Shown: positions 22,011 to 32,270, numbered from the stretch's first letter. The stretch: DNA of 64,000 bases from Paulinella micropora (GCA_019918135.1 WBZZ01001208.1:12501-76500), one strand, 5' to 3'. The notes: generated by a model not told the origin, from the sequence alone. Translations and numbers: made by a program.

Positions 22011-22034
22011 TTGTTTTTGAATTTTCAAAAACAA
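22011..22034. promoter_or_regulatory. Second copy of the upstream palindrome
   Basis: TTGTTTTTGA (22011-22020) pairs with TCAAAAACAA (22025-22034) around ATTT, 9 bp upstream of the start codon at 21999-22001. The stem is identical to that at 21622-21648. Confidence 0.5.
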
Positions 22035-22858
22035 TAATAATATATATATATGTAATATAATATTTCATTTCTTTAAATAATATTTATTCTTTTATTTACC
22101 AACTTTCAATACAGAGCACTTTTTTTTTTGGAAAAAGATAAGGGGGCTCAGCACACCGAGAAAGAATAAGAAAAGGGGGATAAGGAAGCCTAGTATTAAT
22201 ATTTTGAGAAAAAGTGTGATTTTCTAGTTTTGCTAGTTTTGTTGATTAATAGGAGAGCGAAATATGGCGAAATGGGCTAAATTTATATATATGAATATAA
22301 AGATAAGTGTGCTATAGTAATACCTATGGTAATATATATAATAAAAAAGTCGAATCAAATAAACGCAGAGGTAAGTTGGCTAGGCCTAGGCTAGGCAGAT
22401 GCAGTACTAGTCCTGATCATTATCATAAGCATGACTATAAACTGCTTCCAGTCCTCTCATGATATAATTCTTGTTTTCTTCTCTAGATCTCAACCTCTCT
22501 CATGATCATGATCAGTCTGTTTTAATTTTCTTCTCTCAACCTCTACTATTTGCAAATTCATATATATAATTACGCCAGCTGCCGATCTAGACTGAGAGAG
22601 GTTGAGATATATATATAGAAGAAAACAATTTTTGCAAGAAGCAAATGTGACGCTAATTATACACTGCACCCCGGATTTCTAGATATCCTGCCCTGCATCA
22701 CGTACTCTAGCTATCTACTACATTTCACATAATAAATTTGCTAAATCTGTGTAAAATCTATGCATGTATATGTATAATAAATTACTAGGACGCGTACGCG
22801 TACGATAGTGGACACTATTATCCTACCTGTAGCAACGTTACCAACCTGCACTACCCGG
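22035..22858. other. A+T-rich spacer with inverted repeat
   Basis: No gene seen. ATCTCAACCTCTCTCA near 22487 recurs inverted near 22590 (perfect 12-bp core, about 90 bp apart). A short ACGCGTACGCGT palindrome lies near 22790. Confidence 0.5.
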
Positions 22859-23932
22859 AGTGCGAATATTGATTTTCATCAATATTTTCAAGAAAAATAT
22901 TGATTTTTCAATATTTAATATTAATTCACAATCAATATCTTTTTCACCAAAAATATTGATTTTGAAATCAATGTTAACATTGATTTTTTTTAATAAATTT
23001 TTTATTAAACTAATGCAAAAAAATATTGATTTTGCTGCAATATCGATATTGCACCATTATTGTCACTAGTTTTCAAGTATTTTCAAGGGAAGTTATAAAA
23101 AATTATTTAAAAAATGCAATACTAATATTGATTTTATGCAATACTAATATTGATTTTAATACAATATTGATATTACAAAACTACAATATTTATATTGGAA
23201 ACAAATAATATAAATATTGTATCTTTTCAATATAAATATTGAATGTTCAGAAACAACTGCACGTGAGGGCCAGTCTGAAAAATTGGAAATATAACAAAAA
23301 TTTCTTCCAGTGAAATGCTTGTTATGTTTCCAATCGTTTCGTAAAATCACCACAAAAAAAAACAATATTAATATTGAAATTGATGCAATATTAATATTGC
23401 TAACAAGCAATATTAATACTGAAGTGCATGCAATATTAATATTGCAAAAAAGAAATATTAAGAAATATTAATATTGAAATGTATGTAATATTAATATTGC
23501 AAAAGAGCAATATTAATATTGCAATAATTATATAACAACTGATGTGACGGCATGTCTGAAACAATTGGAAATATAACAAAAATTTCTTCCCTGGAAATGT
23601 TTGTTATGTTTCCAATCGTTTCGGACTGACATGTAAAATTGCAAAAAGCAATATTAATATTGAAATTGATGCAATATTAATATTGCAAAAAAGCAATAAT
23701 AATATTGAAATGTATGCGATATTAATACTGCCAAAAAACAATATTAAGCAATATCAATATTAAAATGTATGCAGTATTAATATTGCAAAAAGCAATACTA
23801 ATATTGCAATAGCTATATTGCTTATACAATATTTATATTTAAAAATTACAATTTATATTGTAAAACTACATTATTTATATTGCATAATTTTAATATTAAT
23901 ATTGTACTTTTTCAATATGTATATTGATTTTA
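22859..23932. repeat. Palindromic 14-mer array A
   Basis: Many copies of CAATATTAATATTG and close variants, each self-complementary, spaced about 8 bp apart. Two roughly 75-85 bp imperfect palindromes of a different sequence are embedded at 23270-23342 and 23551-23633. It lies at the downstream side of the CACTA-like gene. Confidence 0.9.
23270..23633. repeat. Two copies of an embedded palindrome
   Basis: Copies at 23270-23342 and 23551-23633 share a stem ATTGGAAATATAACAAA / TTTGTTATGTTTCCAAT with one internal mismatch. The second copy extends outward with CATGTC...GACATG. The size and symmetry are like a small foldback element. Confidence 0.7.
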
Positions 23933-23947
23933 TTCACGAAAGGATAG

Positions 23948-24150
23948 GACAGGTTCTTCTTGTTCTTCTTCTTGTTCTTCTTCTTGTTTTTCTTCTTGTT
24001 TTTCTTCTTGTGTTTCTTCTTCTTGTTCTTCTTCTTGTTCTTCTTCTTCTTCTTCTTCTTCTTCTTCTTCTTCTTCTTCTTGTTCTCGTTCTTGCTTTGT
24101 TATTCTTCTTCTTCTTCTTCTTCATCATCTTCTTCTTCTTCTTCTTCACC
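23948..24150. repeat. CTT-rich microsatellite
   Basis: Interrupted (CTT)n with TGTT variants. On the minus strand it would encode Glu/Lys/Arg runs at the end of the CACTA-like protein, but it may be non-coding. Confidence 0.85.
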
Positions 24151-24229
24151 TTGTGGGGGTCCTCCTCTTACTTGTTCTTTTTTTTCTTCCTCTTCGTCTG
24201 TGTCGTCTAAATCTACAACTTCCAATTGC

Positions 24230-24480
24230 GCATGCTGCTGTGATGGTTGCGGTTGTCCTTGCTGATGTTGCTGATGTTGTTGTTCTTCCTCTTCGTCTGT
24301 TTCCTCTACATCTACAACTTGCAACAGCTGCTGTTGTTGGTGTTGGTGTTGTTGTCCTTGTTGCTGCTGTGGTTGCTGCGGTTGTCGTTGTTGCTGCTGT
24401 GGTTGTTGCGGTTGTCGTTGTTGATGTTGCTGATGTTGTTGTTGTTGTTGCAGCTGTTGCTGCAGGCTGTGTGGTAAGTA
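24230..24480 (-). repeat. Poly-Gln coding repeat with two SIM-like motifs
   Basis: Imperfect CAG/CAA repeats encode Gln with Pro and His in the last block of the CACTA-like gene. Between the Gln runs, two related acidic motifs occur, LQVVDVEETDEEEE and LEVVDLDDTDEEEE. These have the hydrophobic-core-plus-acid pattern of SUMO-interacting motifs. Plus-strand Leu/Val readings are shadows. Confidence 0.6.
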
Positions 24481-24831
24481 CTGGGTCTGATCCACCTGTA
24501 TGAAAAACCATCGCCGCGCTTGCAACGGAACTGGTGCCACCATGCACTGCTCTTTCAAGTAGCACAGCGGCAGGAATGTCAAAGTTGGTTTTTGCAAACT
24601 TGAGTCACAGATAGATATCAAACGCTCGTTTCGTATGGGATTGTCTGAAAAAGTTGTACTCTTGCCAAGTCAACAGAAATCTGAGACAGCGCTGAATCAA
24701 ATTATAAATGAACGTAGTATTCCACACACGCGGCATGCGGTCGCTCATTACCGACAAAAAGAAATTGTGAGTAGCATCTTCGAAAATGCTCTTCAAACTT
24801 TTCCCATCAAGAGTCAGGAAGCTGCTGCCAC

Positions 24832-25487
24832 CTGCAAACAGTTAGACAAATATCGTCGCACTAAAATATATACATGACACAGTTGCAATATAAACATTGT
24901 TAATCAATGAATACATATATTGTAGGTAATACAAAAAAGCAATATACATATTGACATTTAGTTAATATTTATATTGCAGAAACGCAATTTAAATACTGAA
25001 ATCTGTGCATTATATAGCCTTTTTTTAGCAATATAGATATATTCAGATTAAGTAAATATTGAGATTGCAAAAAAGTAATATAAGTATTGATATTTAGTCA
25101 ATATTTGTATCGCAAAAAATCAATACAAGTATTGACATTTAGTCAATATTTATATTAAAGAAAAGCAATATAGATACTGCAATCTGCGCAATATTTATAT
25201 TGCTTTTTTTAGCAATATAAATATTGAGATTAAGTGAATATTTATATGTCAAAAAAGCAATATAAGTATTGACATTTAGTCATATTTATATCGCAAACAA
25301 GCAATATTAATATTGCAACGCCTTCAATATGTACATTGCAGTGAATCAATACAAATATTGAAATTCAATCAATATTTATATTGTACAAAAGCAACATAAA
25401 TATTGAAGTTTAGTCAAAAGCAACATAAGCAACATAAATATGGAGAAAAGCGGGCAACAAAAGTTATCAGCAATGAGCTGTTTCCAC
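24832..25487 (-). other. Array-containing intron B of the CACTA-like gene
   Basis: On the minus strand the donor is TTTGCAG|GTGGAA at 25488/25487 and the acceptor TTTGCAG|GTGGCA at 24832/24831. Both junctions carry the direct repeat AACTGTTTGCAGGTGG, so splicing would leave one copy. The interior 24885-25440 is an array of CAATATnTATATTG variants. Confidence 0.55.
24885..25440. repeat. Palindromic array B
   Basis: Degenerate copies of CAATATTnATATTG (often CAATATTTATATTG) alternate with TTTAGT- and AAAAAGC-type spacers. More diverged than arrays C and E. Confidence 0.85.
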
Positions 25488-26049
25488 CTGCAAACAGTTG
25501 TCCTCGTGCATTTGTGGTACAAGACTTCTGCACTCCTTTGATGCAGACTTTCCTGCACAGCAGCATCTCTTCCTTCTCAAAATGCCGCTGCGCAGACAGA
25601 TGCTGCCATTGCGGAATTTTTTCCCAGCAGGATGCGACAAATCTTACCGCCTCCGCGCTTTCCTTAGGTTTCAGAAATCTTTTCTTCCTAGGCCAAATAA
25701 TTTCGTATCAAGTCTGTGCAAAGTTTACATCTCCCTCCGTAGGATCGGGTGATCTCCAGGTCAGCAAAGACTCTCTTTTCTTGATATCATTGCTAGCTTC
25801 TCCCAGAGCCGAAAAGGACGTTACTGCCTTTTGCTGCCAACGCTTTATGAAAGTCTTCTCTGGCTCGTGGGAGGTGCGCACTTGTTTTTTACTGTCTCCT
25901 CCTTCACGCTCTAAACCAAAAGCAGCCACGTCAGGCAGTGGGCCCCACTCAGCCATCTGTTTGATTACGTTGCATGCAAACTGATGCAGCCAGTACGTAT
26001 GTTCCGTCTTGGGTATACCATGTGCAATTTCCACCACCACCAATGAAAT

Positions 26050-26425
26050 TGTGCAATATTAATATTGCAAAAATGCAATATTAATATTGAAATTGATGCA
26101 ATATTAATATTGCCAAAAAGTAATATATAATATTGACATTGATGCAATATTGATATTGCAAAAAAGCAATATTAATATTGAAATTATGCCAATATTAATA
26201 TTGCAAAAAAGCAATATTAACATTGAAATTGATGCAATATTAATATTGCCAAAAAGCAATATTAATATTGAAATTGATGCAATATTAATATTGCAAACAA
26301 TCAATATTAATATTGCGATTGATGCAATATTAATATTGCCAAAAAGCAATATTAATATTGAAATTAATGCAATATTAATATTGCCAAAAAGCAATATAAA
26401 TATTGAAATTGATGCAATATTGATA
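26050..26425. repeat. Palindromic array C
   Basis: About 16 copies of CAATATTAATATTG in a 45-bp higher-order unit: two 14-mers with alternating spacers AAATTGATG and CCAAAAAG. It separates blocks 3 and 4 of the CACTA-like gene. Confidence 0.9.
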
Positions 26426-26437
26426 GACCGGTCGATG

Positions 26438-26574
26438 GAAGATCCTGTATGTACGAGAGATTTCTTCCCAATGAACAGAGATCGTACATACATGATCTTC
26501 CTATCCCAAATATTTGCTGAGCGCATGCTTTGACGCTCGTCAGTTGGGAGCATCGACAGATGACGAGCGTCAAA
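26438..26574. repeat. Twin hairpins beside array C
   Basis: Hairpin 1: 26438-26456 pairs with 26482-26500 (19 bp, one mismatch). Hairpin 2: TTTGACGCTCGTCA (26529-26542) pairs perfectly with TGACGAGCGTCAAA (26561-26574). They lie end to end at the edge of the array. Confidence 0.85.
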
Positions 26575-27330
26575 AGATCAATGCGAAGTTCCACAACAGA
26601 GGGTAAATTACAACGTACAAGGTAGTAACCTGCTCGGTGAAGAAAAGCCCAATCTTTTCCTTAACGTCGGCCGGAAGTGTGCGCCTCATGCAGAGACGTG
26701 CCAACAGAAATATTCTTTTTATAGTCGCAAGTCGTGTTGCCTTGATATCGTCAATGCCGTCGAAAATCCAAGGGCAGTACTTGAAAAAAAATAGCTTGCG
26801 TCCGCAGATTTAAATGATCCAAAGTTACCATAGGGTGACCCTGTACCCTTCATACCTCTCGGAGCCTTTATACTTACAAACCTGTTGCAAACTTCATACC
26901 TTGCGGCTGCATCTAAACCCAGCTCTTGATAGTCGGTCAGAGCCTGCTCGACCAACTTTGTGTCCCGGAGGTGCTTCTGCTTGGCTTCCCGGATTGCTGT
27001 TTGATATTCCTGGAAGTCTTCTCCTGCTTGCTGCTTGCGTATATGGAAACGTGGTAACGGCTTCACTGTGTGTCCTTTACTCTTCTTGTTGTTGGTTTCT
27101 GCCTGTGTTTGCTTCCAGGTCATTCGGATGAAATGCTGGAACAGGTTCCAAATAAGGTGCATTAGGTCCAGGAAGAAATCACGTGCTACATCGAAACCAG
27201 GAACACCACTTAAAGCGGCAAGGTATTTCACACCTTTGATGTGATTTGCCTTCTGATCTTCAAGCAGGTTGGTGTTCATGGCTTCTCCGCGTCGGCCATA
27301 TCGGACGTACCACTCATGGGTTTTGTAGTA

Positions 27331-27815
27331 CTACCTACCATGGGCAATATTTATATTGATATTTGGCAATCTTTACAGCGATATTTGGCAATCTTTACAT
27401 TGATATTCGGCAATATTTATATTGGTATTCTGCAATATTTATATTGGTATTCTGCAATATTTATATTGGTATTCTGCAATATTTATATTGATATTTGGCA
27501 ATATTTACATTGATATTTAGAAATATTTATATTGGTATTCCGCAATATTTATATTGGTATTAGGCAATATTTGTATTGGTACTATGCAATATTTATATTG
27601 ATACTTGGCAATCTTTATATGGATATTTAGCCATATTTACATTGATATTTGGCAATATTTATATTGGTATTCAGCAATATTTATATTGGTATTAGGCAAT
27701 ATTTGTATTGGTATTAGGCAATATTTGTATTGGTATTAGGCAATATTTGTATTGATAATGAGCAATATTTACATTGACATCTGCAATAATTATATTGATA
27801 TTTGGCAATACTTAC
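27331..27815 (-). other. Array-containing intron D of the CACTA-like gene
   Basis: The minus-strand donor CCACCAAC|GTAAGTATTG at 27816/27815 is a consensus 5' splice site. The acceptor is ...GGTAG|TACTAC at 27331/27330 (an alternative AG is 4 nt earlier). It is filled by tandem 22-bp units with core CAATATTTATATTG and spacer GGTATTCTG. Confidence 0.6.
27343..27800. repeat. Array D, 22-bp units
   Basis: About 20 direct units of 22-23 bp, core CAATATTTATATTG and spacers TGGTATTCTG, TGATATTTGG or TGGTATTAGG. The core is one base pair off a perfect palindrome. Non-coding intron content. Confidence 0.9.
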
Positions 27816-28650
27816 GTTGGTGGATCATCATGGCAAGGTTCTCCAAACCGTGGGTCAGTACGGAAGGGATGGTTTCGCGGAAGAAACACACGAAAATCTA
27901 GTATAATCCAGCGCCCTTTCGTCAGCTCCACAAATCTGAGTTTACACGAGGGACAACACCACGCACCAGTCCAGGTCGAGCCTACCATTTTTTTATCCCT
28001 TGTCCATCTCCCATCACACCGAGAAGAATGATACGGCAGAGCGTTGTTTCGGACTGAATGTCTTGTGCCCAAAAGGGAAGGTACAAAGAGCTGAGATCGC
28101 GGCGCATCGTCCACATGCTGGTTCTCAAGCTGGAAGGTAGCACCGGTCCCCCAATCAGCGAACCTATCATGCGCTCTCTTCTCACTGATGGTGAAGCCCC
28201 GTTGAAGACAGTGTTCAACCAAACCGACCGGGCAATGCCAAAATTTCCGTGATTTAATGGCAGGCCATCGCCTCCGACCAAGATTGGAATGGAGACGAGG
28301 CCGGGTATTGAGTTCTGTTCCATCTTTACGCGAAAGCGAGGCGAGCACTTAATGCAACACATGCTGCCAGGGGCGACGCATGTATGACCTACCGTCGCAT
28401 AGTATATGTTCTGCCACGTAACTGCAGACAAGAATTCTCGGAAATAGTTCGTAATTCGACCGAATACACCTTTTCGGGCCTCAAAGGATGTTCCACTTGA
28501 TAATTCACCGCAGCAATACTTACAGGAGTCAAGCTGCAGTCCCTGGAGTCAGCACCTATCACCCGGATGCAAAATAACATTGCGAACGGTGATTATGAAT
28601 AAAAACAAAAATTGCGACGAAATATGACTATATACATAGTGCACAAAATC

Positions 28651-28750
28651 CATGTAAGTATTGAACACTATCAGGAGACAGTGCGAAACAGGTGACCTCT
28701 GATAGGTAGTAAGCTGAGGAAGAGATGGTTAAATGACGTACATCAACTTA
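28651..28750. repeat. 100-bp direct duplication, copy 1
   Basis: About 93% identical to 29190-29289. Together they bracket array E. Each contains the minus-strand sequence TATCAGAG|GTCACC, a potential donor in one copy and acceptor in the other. Confidence 0.9.
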
Positions 28751-28755
28751 AAACA

Positions 28756-29189
28756 AAAAAGCAATATTAATATTGAAATGTATGCAATATTAATATTGCA
28801 CCAAAGCAATATTAATATTGAAATGTATGCAATATTAATATTGCCAAAAGGCAATATTAATATTGAAATGTATGCAATATTAATATTGCAGAAAAGCAAT
28901 ATTAATATTGAAATTGATCAAATATTAATATTGCAAAAAAGCAATATTAATATTGCAAAAAAACAATATTAATATTGCACAAAAAACAATATCAATATTG
29001 ACATTTATGCAATACTAATATTGCATGAAAGCAATAGTAATATTGAAATCTATGCAATATTAATATTGCAAGAAAGCAATATTGATATTGAAACTGATGC
29101 AATATTAATATTGCAAGAAATCAATATAAATATTGCAATTTACTCAATATTTATATTGCAAAAAAGCAATATAAGATTGACATTTAGTC
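28756..29189. repeat. Palindromic array E
   Basis: About 20 copies of CAATATTAATATTG, mostly exact at the left end and more variable at the right, in the 45-bp unit with spacers AAATGTATG and CAAAAAAG. Confidence 0.92.
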
Positions 29190-29289
29190 AATGTAAATAT
29201 TGAACACTATCAGAAGACAGTGCGAAACAGGTGACCTCTGATAGGTAGTAAGCTGAGGAAGAGATGGTTGAATGAGTTTCATCAACTTA
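29190..29289. repeat. 100-bp direct duplication, copy 2
   Basis: Partner of 28651-28750. This copy continues into the coding block with KLMKLIQPSLPQLTTYQ on the minus strand, so it is probably the original and the other the duplicate. Confidence 0.9.
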
Positions 29290-29919
29290 TACCACGTGCT
29301 GGCGTCGAAATCGGGAAGGACGAACTGACAAAGAAAATGATAAAATATTTCCATCAGCGCGTAGGATGCACGGTGAACTATCATGATCTCCAGCAAAGCT
29401 ACTGCTACATGCACGATTGTGGCTTGTTGGGAATTTACAGCCCATCCTTTCACAAAAGGTCTTTTCAAGATGTCAACGATTGCAGCCTTTTCCTAGAATT
29501 CCAGGGCCTGCCTTCTTCAGAGTCACTGGAAGGCGGGGAACGTGCTTCCTCCTCTGAGTCACTACTCGAAAAAGGCGATTCAGACGAAGATGAGCTTGAA
29601 CTCGAAACAGAAGCAGAAACAGAAGAAGAAGCAGCAGAAGATTTGAAGAGGTTCTGAATAGACTAAGTCTAGTACGCTTGGGATGTGAACCTATCCCTTC
29701 GTTGCCCTGCCGTCCCTGCCGCTGCCTCTGCTGCAACGCACCGACACAGAAACCAAATTTGTTGATATGCTTGTTCCTGGAAACATTAAAACAGATAAAA
29801 ATATTGATGATGTATGTATGTGTTTGTATGTATGTATGTATAAATGTTGAGAGATGTTGACGTATGTATGTATTAAAACAGATAAAAAGAAACATTAAAA
29901 CAGATAAAAATATCAATGA

Positions 29920-30244
29920 TATATTTATATTGCAAAAAAGCAATATAGATATTAACATTTATGCAATATTTAAATTGCGAAAGAGCAAATATTAATATTG
30001 CAACAAATCAATATTAATATTGAAATGTACAATAGTAATATTGCAAAAAAAGCAATATTAATATTGAAATGCATGCAATATTTTCAACAAAAAAAATTTG
30101 TTTTGCCTGTATCAAAAGGTTCGGACGTAATGTCTTGTCCGTATCAACCTAGGTTTGTATGAAAGGAAAAATTCAGGTTCAGGGATTTTGGAATCGGGCA
30201 GGAATTCCTGCTCGGTGCGCGCAATATTAATATTGCCAATAAAG
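29920..30244. repeat. Array F and single array unit
   Basis: Several CAATATTAATATTG copies at 29925-30085, then a non-repeat stretch, and one isolated GCAATATTAATATTGC at 30221-30236 directly before the Gypsy scrap. 29780-29920 holds GTAT-rich simple sequence. Confidence 0.8.
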
Positions 30245-31384
30245 AGAAGACTGACCGCATAAGCGCGGTGGGGACTCAGTCTAAGTCTCCACGGGAACAC
30301 AGCGGAAAGAAGGAGAAGATCACAGAGGCGCAGCTAAGGAGAGCGCGAAATGATCTTATCAACGACCAACCGAGGAAGGAGATGAGGTCGATGAGATCAA
30401 AGGATGTCCGCCGGAAGGATGAGGAGATTGACACTGACCCAAATGCGAGCAACGTCGAGATCGTCCATGAGCGATGGAAGGAAGGTGACGCAATAGCAAC
30501 CATCGCATGGGTGAAAGACGCTTTTTATCTGATGAGACCAGCGGAACAACATGTTGCTGATGACACTCTCTCAGACTTATACTTAATGCGGGTCTTGGCA
30601 GTTCCACGAAAAACGCGTGTCACACGGACACTCAAAATATCATCATCCGCAAAAATAATGCAACCGATACTGCAGTTCTGGAGAAGTATGGACCCGGTCG
30701 AGGATCCAAAGGCAAGACATTATCTGCCAGTATATAAAGACGCAAAAAGTCTCGAGACATAGGATGATACAATTACTCCCAGAGACAAGGATTACACTGC
30801 GTGGACCATTCAGACATTGCCAAGAGGAGTGCTTGACGTCCCTTTTGACTTATCGCTGGGCGGAATCCCTAACAAGATCTGGGACATTCTCGAACATTCA
30901 AAGTTCGATTTAACTTTTGTTGGTGGCCCACCACCAGGCAAAGAAATCCGCGCCAGAAGACGAAGATCTTGAGCCTGTTGTTGCCTCCATGCAGTAGGCG
31001 AGGCTATATGGATAGTAGCATCTTCTAGCCGTACCCCGATCCTCTCCGGGTCATCGTCTATGTCACTTCTCCGCTCTTGAGGAGGCTCCGCATAAACTTC
31101 CTGCGTCTCCTCTTCTTCCTTCATGTTCGCCTTCGCATTCTCATATATCTCATAGGACCACTCAGCGTCCTCCTGGGTATGTAGCTCACAACATATCCCG
31201 TGATCCGGGCCTTGTGGACTGTACCGTAGACCCGTGCGGTCATATCGGACTCCACTCGCCATCCCCATCGCCTCAATGTGGCTGACCTCGTACACCTTGT
31301 CAGTGGACAAGTCTTCCATCTCCACCGTGGACACCAACGCCGATACTTCTGAGTTAAACTCTAGCCTAGTAGAGAGTCTATCAG
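30245..31384. mobile_element. Rearranged Gypsy fragment (same family as Gypsy-A)
   Basis: 30245-30971 (plus) matches the post-integrase end of Gypsy-A (37660-38385), and 30963-31384 (minus) matches its RNase H-integrase linker (39790-40205). The two pieces meet in opposite orientation at GATCTTGAG, which both contain. A broken scrap without LTRs. Confidence 0.8.
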
Positions 31385-31422
31385 CAGTAGTAGTAGTAGT
31401 AGCATAGTAGTAGTAGTAGTAG

Positions 31423-31453
<31 letters not shown>

Positions 31454-31478
31454 CAGTAGTAGCAGTAGTAGTAGTAGC

Positions 31479-31515
<37 letters not shown>
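31384..31515. repeat. (TAG)n microsatellite
   Basis: TAG/GTA triplets with occasional CAG units, starting at the edge of the Gypsy scrap. Confidence 0.9.
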
Positions 31516-31517
<2 letters not shown>

Positions 31518-32270
31518 TAGATAGATAGACAGATATAAGATGGTTAGTGGAAGAATGAGTTATAGAGAAGAGTAATAGTAATTTGAGAAAAGAATGACTT
31601 ATAAAGTCACTCCCGTCCAAATTAGTATTTCTCCTAAGGTAAACAAATGAAGTGATGTTGTATGAGGCATGAAAGACAAGTGTATTACACAATGTAGGTT
31701 ATGTAGTTATGTTGTTGTTTGTACAATCAAGAAACAAAGGCTTTGTGATTGTTAGATGGTGGTATGTGAAAAAGTTTGCGTGAAAATGACCATATCGCAT
31801 GGCATATAGTGGGTGTGCATGTTGGTGAGAAGGAATGTTCACACAAGACAAATCAAACGATGAGTGTATTTGGATGTGTGGGGATGTATGAAAAAATATG
31901 AGAATGTCTATTTGAATGTATGGAAACAAATTGTGGGTCATGTGAGAGAGAATGGGATGAGATAGATACATATAGTTGGATGCATTGTGAGTCTGTGTCT
32001 GTTATGTATCTGTCTGTCCTCACTGTTTTTATGTGTTTGTGTATGTCGTGTTGAAATGGGATGGATGCGTGTATCTATTGCTATATCTGCCGTCTATTCT
32101 TTCTCTATCTTGCTATCTCTGTCTGACTGTCCTGAAATTCTATCTGGCAGTGCCTATATATTCTGCCTATCATAAGATTTCGGGTCCGGCAGAGCCGACG
32201 TGTGATAGATTTAGATAGAGAGGTGTTTGGGCCCGCAGGGCATGTGTACCAGAAGCAGTAGGGGGGGGCA
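31516..32270. other. Unassigned DNA
   Basis: No convincing coding region. 31990-32170 is rich in CTGT/CTAT pyrimidine motifs. The last 60 bp turn G+C-rich toward the hairpin. Confidence 0.5.

Larger units (their letters stand above)
5086..22034. mobile_element. Polinton-like virus (PLV) fossil, interrupted by Copia-A
   Basis: Without the nested Copia-A this leaves about 8.8 kb. Recognisable parts are a P-loop ATPase fragment, a double-jelly-roll-like capsid region, fibre-like ORFs (plus strand, left half), an exonuclease-X-like gene and a protein-primed PolB (minus strand, right half). The halves converge on paired hairpins near 8473-8632. Coding sequence is A+T-rich and intronless, unlike the genes at 375-4516. 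The element is broken, with roughly eight or more breaks. I found no terminal inverted repeats, so the outer limits are only the outermost recognised ORFs. It is older than Copia-A, which landed in it. Confidence 0.65.
24100..29660 (-). pseudogene. CACTA/EnSpm-like Tnp2 transposase gene in five blocks
   Basis: Minus-strand blocks, N to C. (1) 29236-29660: Ser/Glu-rich start, then ALMEIFYHFL and LPDFDASTWYKLMKLI. (2) 27816-28696: Cys-rich CKYCCGEL and CCIKCSPRF, then the Tnp2-type segment IPILVGGDGLPL. (3) 26440-27330: GVKYLAALSGVPGFDVARDF followed by LDLMHLIWNLF, matching the Tnp2 signature GxSxLxxLPxFD...DxMH. (4) 25488-26043: HTYWLHQFACNVIKQMAEWGPL and FGLER, like DUF4218 (LHxLxH...GP...ER). 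(5) 24100-24831: helical segment, poly-Gln, acidic tail. The domain order is that of CACTA transposases, which cut and reinsert the element. Frame changes near 26790 and in blocks 2 and 5, and a TGA in block 4 near 25708, show decay. The blocks are separated by palindromic arrays. No CACTA termini were found. Confidence 0.6.

Noticed and set aside
23818-24503. Plus-strand Leu/Val/Phe-rich ORFs
   Set aside because: Shadows of CTT and CTG-type repeats opposite the minus-strand Gln/Glu coding sequence.
26104-26553. Long ORFs on both strands with repeated NINIE and ILIL blocks
   Set aside because: They are readings of the palindromic array. The 45-bp unit is a multiple of three and self-complementary, so both strands stay open.
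22859-29200. CRISPR-like appearance (regular short repeats and spacers)
   Set aside because: The spacers are only about 8 bp and are conserved, the repeat is a 14-bp palindrome, and the context is a spliced eukaryotic gene.
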